Assembly (NCBI GenBank): GCA_016708785.1
Contig: JADJFC010000001.1
Span: 372,001-436,000 of the forward strand
Length of the DNA stretch: 64,000 bases
Reading direction: 5' to 3'
Source of the DNA: Bacteroidota bacterium
GTDB taxonomy: Bacteria > Bacteroidota > Bacteroidia > AKYH767-A > 2013-40CM-41-45
Shown: positions 60,645-64,000 of the stretch, one piece after another
Layout: the number at the start of each line of letters is the position of its first letter
Position numbering within the stretch: the first letter of the stretch is position 1
Notes under the pieces: generated by a model
Told to the model about the DNA's origin: nothing
Databases searched by the model: none
The model's input: only the letters and a program-made list of their open reading frames with translations
Made by a program: the position numbers and the translations under genes

Positions 60645-62129
60645 ATGAACAAAGACCTGACACTCGACGAAATCCAATCCTTTGAAGGTAAATACCCGAA
60701 ACAACTCTGGTCACTTTTCTTTTCTGAAATGTGGGAACGGTTTTGTTTTTATGGAATGAGAGGAATGCTTACTTTTTTCATGGTAAGTGAGTTATTCATG
60801 AAAGAAGATGCAGCGAATCTCCAATATGGAGCAACGCAGGCTTTCGTATATGCATTTACTTTCATTGGTGGATTGTTTGCCGATAAAATTCTAGGCTTCA
60901 GAAAATCCTTGTTCTGGGGCGGACTTTTAATGATCACAGGAAGTTGCATATTGGCAACCAATCCTAAAGATTTTTTCTTCTTAGGTCTTAGCTTCACAAT
61001 CATTGGTACCGGTTTTTTTAAACCCAATATTTCTACCATGGTTGGCACTTTGTATAAAACAGGTGATAGTCGCAGAGATGCCGGCTTCTCTTTGTTCTAT
61101 GCAGGGATAAACGTTGGCGCCCTGCTTGGTGGATACACATGTATCACAATCGGCAAAAACTACTCCTGGAATCTTGCTTTTGGACTTGCTGCAATTGTAA
61201 TGACAATAAGCCTGCTCACATTTATCTTCACTCAGAAAAGCATGGGGCCAATCGGTCTATCACCTTTAAAACCTTCAGCAGATGGAAAGACAAAAAAGTG
61301 GTATGAATATCTAGTATATATTGGATCACTTGCTGTTATTCCGGTAATCATGACGATGGTTGCAAAGACACAATATACTGACTGGTTTATGTATACCATC
61401 GGCCCATTGACATTGATGTACATCTTTTACGAAATGACAAAATTCAATTCTGCCGAACGAAAAAAAATCTGGGCAGCCTTGGTCTTTATCATTTTCTCGA
61501 TCTTTTTCTGGGCATTTTTTGAACAAAGTGGCGGATCACTAAGTCTCTTTGCGGCAAATAATCTGGACAATACTGTACTCGGATTAAAATTAGATCCGAA
61601 TGGAGTAAACAATTCAGCTAATTCATTATTCGTAATTATTTTTGCTCCATTACTCGGAATACTCTGGATCTGGTTAAGTAAAAGAAACAAAGAACCAAAT
61701 ACCGTTGTCAAATTCGGTTTGGGATTCTTATTCCTCTCACTTGCATTTTACACTTTCTACTTCACTCGTTTCTTTGCAGATGAAAACGGAATGACTTCAT
61801 TAGATGTCTTTACATTGGCATACTTTATTATCACTTTTGGTGAATTATGTTTGTCACCAATTGGTCTATCAATTATGACCAAACTTGCGCCAAAGCCTCT
61901 TCAAGGTGTAATGATGGGAATGTGGTTCCTGGCAAGTGCATACGGACAATATGCAGCCGGATTACTAGGTGCAGGCATGACAAGTCCAAAGGAAAATGCA
62001 TCTGCAGTAGATAAACTTATTTCGTATACCGACGGTTATCAGCAACTGGCAATTTATGCAGCTATTGCCGGTGTGGTATTAATTATCATTTCACCTTTCG
62101 TGAGAAAATTGATGCAGGAAGTTAAGTAA
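60645..62129 (+). CDS. Peptide MFS transporter (POT family)
   Basis: A 494-residue proton-coupled oligopeptide transporter with about 12-14 membrane helices. Family marks: N-terminal ExxERFxxxGMR (EMWERFCFYGMRG), YAFTFIGGLFADKILGFRKSL, FFKPNISTMVGTLY and the signature DAGFSLFYAGINVGAL. Blocks FFWAFFEQSGGSLSLFA and FGELCLSPIGLSIMTKLAPKPLQGVMMGMW complete the fold. It imports di- and tripeptides. The transcript probably ends in the hairpin at 62159-62199. Confidence 0.93.
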   Translation: MNKDLTLDEIQSFEGKYPKQLWSLFFSEMWERFCFYGMRGMLTFFMVSELFMKEDAANLQYGATQAFVYAFTFIGGLFADKILGFRKSLFWGGLLMITGSCILATNPKDFFFLGLSFTIIGTGFFKPNISTMVGTLYKTGDSRRDAGFSLFYAGINVGALLGGYTCITIGKNYSWNLAFGLAAIVMTISLLTFIFTQKSMGPIGLSPLKPSADGKTKKWYEYLVYIGSLAVIPVIMTMVAKTQYTDWFMYTIGPLTLMYIFYEMTKFNSAERKKIWAALVFIIFSIFFWAFFEQSGGSLSLFAANNLDNTVLGLKLDPNGVNNSANSLFVIIFAPLLGILWIWLSKRNKEPNTVVKFGLGFLFLSLAFYTFYFTRFFADENGMTSLDVFTLAYFIITFGELCLSPIGLSIMTKLAPKPLQGVMMGMWFLASAYGQYAAGLLGAGMTSPKENASAVDKLISYTDGYQQLAIYAAIAGVVLIIISPFVRKLMQEVK

Positions 62130-62130
62130 C

Positions 62131-62235
62131 GAATAACTAATAGTGAATAGCTAATAACAAAGGGCTATCGTAGGAAACTTTTTACCTACGATAGCCCTTC
62201 GTTATTAATTAATAATTAATAATTAATTTATTATT
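62131..62235. repeat. Heptad inverted repeat with GGGCTATCGTAGG core, 15 units
   Basis: Continuous 7-mers from GAATAAC (62131) to TATTATT (62235). Units pair as whole heptads: TAATAAC with GTTATTA, AAAGGGC with GCCCTTC (one mismatch), TATCGTA with TACGATA, around a two-heptad loop. The core is like the GGCTACCGTAGG stem at 18381-18414, with paired changes. Between convergent genes; probably a bidirectional terminator. MITE copy 4 interrupts its right end. Confidence 0.78.
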
Positions 62236-62238
62236 AAT

Positions 62239-62583
62239 CACTACTGTCAGATAAAATTATTTTCATTTGAAAGTAAATTCCTGAATTCAAACCGTTACTT
62301 TCAATTTTTCTTTTTTTGTTTGGCCAAAAAAAGAAACAAAAAAAGGCCACCACGCGCACCAAATCATTTGAATCTTCGATTATTGGATACATCCCTGATT
62401 AACCTTTCAAATGATTTCGCGCAGCGCGTGGACTCCCCGCACAACCACTGCTTTTTCTTTGATTAAAAAAGATGTCTGTCAACTAATTGTGGGGGCTTGT
62501 TATAAATTTGTTCTGCGAACAGTTGATTTAATGTATAATTCTCAACTAAAATTATTGAATTTGATTTCTATCGGACACTAATG
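62239..62583 (+). mobile_element. MITE-like element, copy 4 (345 bp)
   Basis: Left end CACTACTGTCAGATAAAA (62239-62256); right end (62566-62583) is its complement with a few mismatches. Flanking 9-bp repeats ATTATTAAT (62230-62238) and ATAATTAAT (62584-62592) match at 8 of 9. Internal stem CCACGCGC (62350-62357) pairs with GCGCGTGG (62424-62431). Nearly identical to copy 2. It fills most of the 477-bp gap between the POT transporter and the last gene. Confidence 0.87.
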
Positions 62584-62606
62584 ATAATTAATTATTAATT
62601 ATAAAG

Positions 62607-64000
62607 TCAGGGTTTGCTTAGGCTCAAGCCACCCGAATGATTTTCAATCAGACTATAATCAGAAGCTTCAACGCAACGATCACCTGTAAGATCAGATGTT
62701 AGGTAACCAATTAAAAACTGATTTACATTCGCATTTACGGTATTGAAATCGGTATCATCGATGATGTTGTTTTGGTTTACATCTCCGCTATATAAAGCAG
62801 CTTTCCCATCTGCAAAAACAAATTGTTTGCTGCCATATGCTTTATTAGCTGAAGTTGTAAAATTGTATGTCCCGGAGGTACCTGATAAACTAACAGGACT
62901 AGAGCTCCAGATCTGAAGTGAATTTCTATGCTTCACAACGATATAATAATTTCCGCCGGCAGCTGCAAACGGAAATAAAAACGTACCAATTCCACTTGTT
63001 GAAATAGTTCCTTTAAGAGTATAAGCTACTGAATAAGGTGCGGATGAGTTGGCAAGTTGGACCTCTATTGTATCACATATTGCAGGACTGTTTGTTGGGT
63101 CTGCAACTGCACGCATTAATCCACCACCTAAATAATACCCCTCTATTAATGCTGTGATTTCTAAAGGATAAATAGATGTATTTCCAATGAATAAATTGTA
63201 GCAAACACTGGTATTAAAAACACCTCCAAAACCAAATACCTTAAAGATATACGTTCCTGCCGGAAGATTTGTAAGATTAACAGTTTCACTAAGCGTACTT
63301 CCATTAGCACCATAACCTAATAGAGTTCCTGCAGATGTATAAACATACAGATCATAGTCATTTGGAAGATTGGATAATACAACACTGAAATTAGAAGGAA
63401 CCGTAGTAACGACTTTGTAATAGTCAATATCTGTTGACGTATTTATTCCCGCAGATATATTCGTATTGGTAGTTACCAATACTGCAGCTGCCAATGATTC
63501 ATTTGGTTCATAAGCAGAAATACAGATCGGACTAGTTGTAAATTGTGCTTGTGCATATGAGCTGTTTCCTGATGCACAATTAGAACGAATACGATAATCG
63601 TAAAGTAAACCTGCTGTCAATCCCGTGAAATTATAAGTTGTAGTTGCGTTTGATGAACTTGCAACAATCCAGGTACCCGACGAATTCAATTTATATTCTA
63701 CATTATAAGTTAATGCACTTGCAACGGCACCCCAACTTACCGTCGCTGTTGTTGATGTGATATTACTTGCAGTTAAACTTGTAGGCGCCAAACATCCTAC
63801 TGTTGCTGTTACAGCAACATTGAGATTGTAACAAACCGTTGAACTATTTGCTCCGGCATATCCATAAACAAAAAAAGTAATATGTACCTGCAGCTCGAGC
63901 TGCTAATGTTATCGATTCATTTGTTGTTCCTCCGTTCTCGCTGATACCTATTTGTGTTCCTGTTGAACTTTGAACTACAAGATCATAATCGCCGGCAAGA
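62607..64000 (-). CDS. Secreted protein with PPC, Fn3 and dockerin-like domains, partial, one frameshift
   Basis: The gene runs off the window at its 5' end. In protein order: a PPC-like beta domain (LAGDYDLVVQSSTGTQIGISENGG ... AGTYYFFVYGYAG), a fibronectin type III domain (APTSLTASNITSTTATVSWGAV), a second PPC-like domain (DIDYYKVVTTVPSNFSVVLSNLPNDYDLYVYTSAG), a beta domain, and two dockerin-like EF-hand repeats (GDVNQNNIIDDTDFN and SDLTGDRCVEASDYSLI) just before the end. There is no T9SS sorting domain at this end. The frame breaks at the A run 63870-63876 (one extra base). Function unknown, likely extracellular adhesion or assembly. Confidence 0.75.

Overview
The window reads as a Bacteroidota chromosome segment, probably a free-living member of the Chitinophagales/Sphingobacteriales type. 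Evidence: type IX secretion (T9SS) genes and cargo with C-terminal sorting domains, a TonB-dependent receptor, GWxTD, HYC_CC_PP, YebC and DUF6056-type proteins, a SecA of about 1110 residues with a zinc tail, low GC, weak Shine-Dalgarno sequences, and promoters of the Bacteroidota form TTTG-N19-TAnnTTTG. No rRNA, tRNA, CRISPR array, prophage or transposase gene was seen.

Layout. 1-5.9 kb: a badly broken PorV/PorQ-like gene followed by a PorU-like C25 peptidase. 6.3-10.2 kb (minus): YebC, an S41 carboxy-terminal protease, then DinB/YfiT, YCII and a 37-residue membrane peptide. 10.2-15.2 kb: an amidohydrolase lipoprotein, then a metal-handling set (HYC_CC_PP protein, TonB-dependent receptor, HMA protein). 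15.3-17.9 kb: a T9SS cargo protein. 18.4-26.4 kb (minus): a beta-oxidation operon in the order acyl-CoA ligase, FadN-like hydratase/dehydrogenase, a YwqK/MORN-type protein, thiolase, acyl-CoA dehydrogenase, with an unusual leader. 26.5-30.4 kb: nitronate monooxygenase-like, DUF4442, DUF6056, PlsC. 30.5-34.0 kb: a large T9SS cargo protein with an unrecognised N-terminal domain. 34.1-43.5 kb: UbiD decarboxylase, GT39-like transferase, RlmB, GWxTD, RmuC, DUF922 protease, TonB-C protein. 43.6-48.8 kb: two small secreted proteins, VOC, SDR, ABC exporter, Nudix. 48.8-52.3 kb (minus): enolase, small membrane protein, citrate synthase, Tag. 52.5-64 kb: methyltransferase, LolD-like ATPase, PduO, DUF2795, T9SS cargo, SecA, POT transporter, and a secreted Fn3/PPC/dockerin-like protein cut by the window end.

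The most unusual content is intergenic. First, four copies of a 337-345 bp non-coding element carry 18-bp terminal inverted repeats and 9-bp flanking duplications. Each has an internal stem whose arms co-vary between copies, so it looks like a MITE with a conserved fold. Second, about ten intergenic inverted repeats are built almost entirely of 7-bp units kept in register through arms and loop. They lie at gene 3' ends and are absent from the divergent promoter gaps. The MITE copies are inserted into these heptad arrays, and removing the element plus one 9-bp repeat restores the heptad register.

Many genes are split by one-base changes in homopolymer runs. The pattern fits uncorrected long-read errors better than gene decay, so split genes are annotated here as single loci with the lesion positions given.
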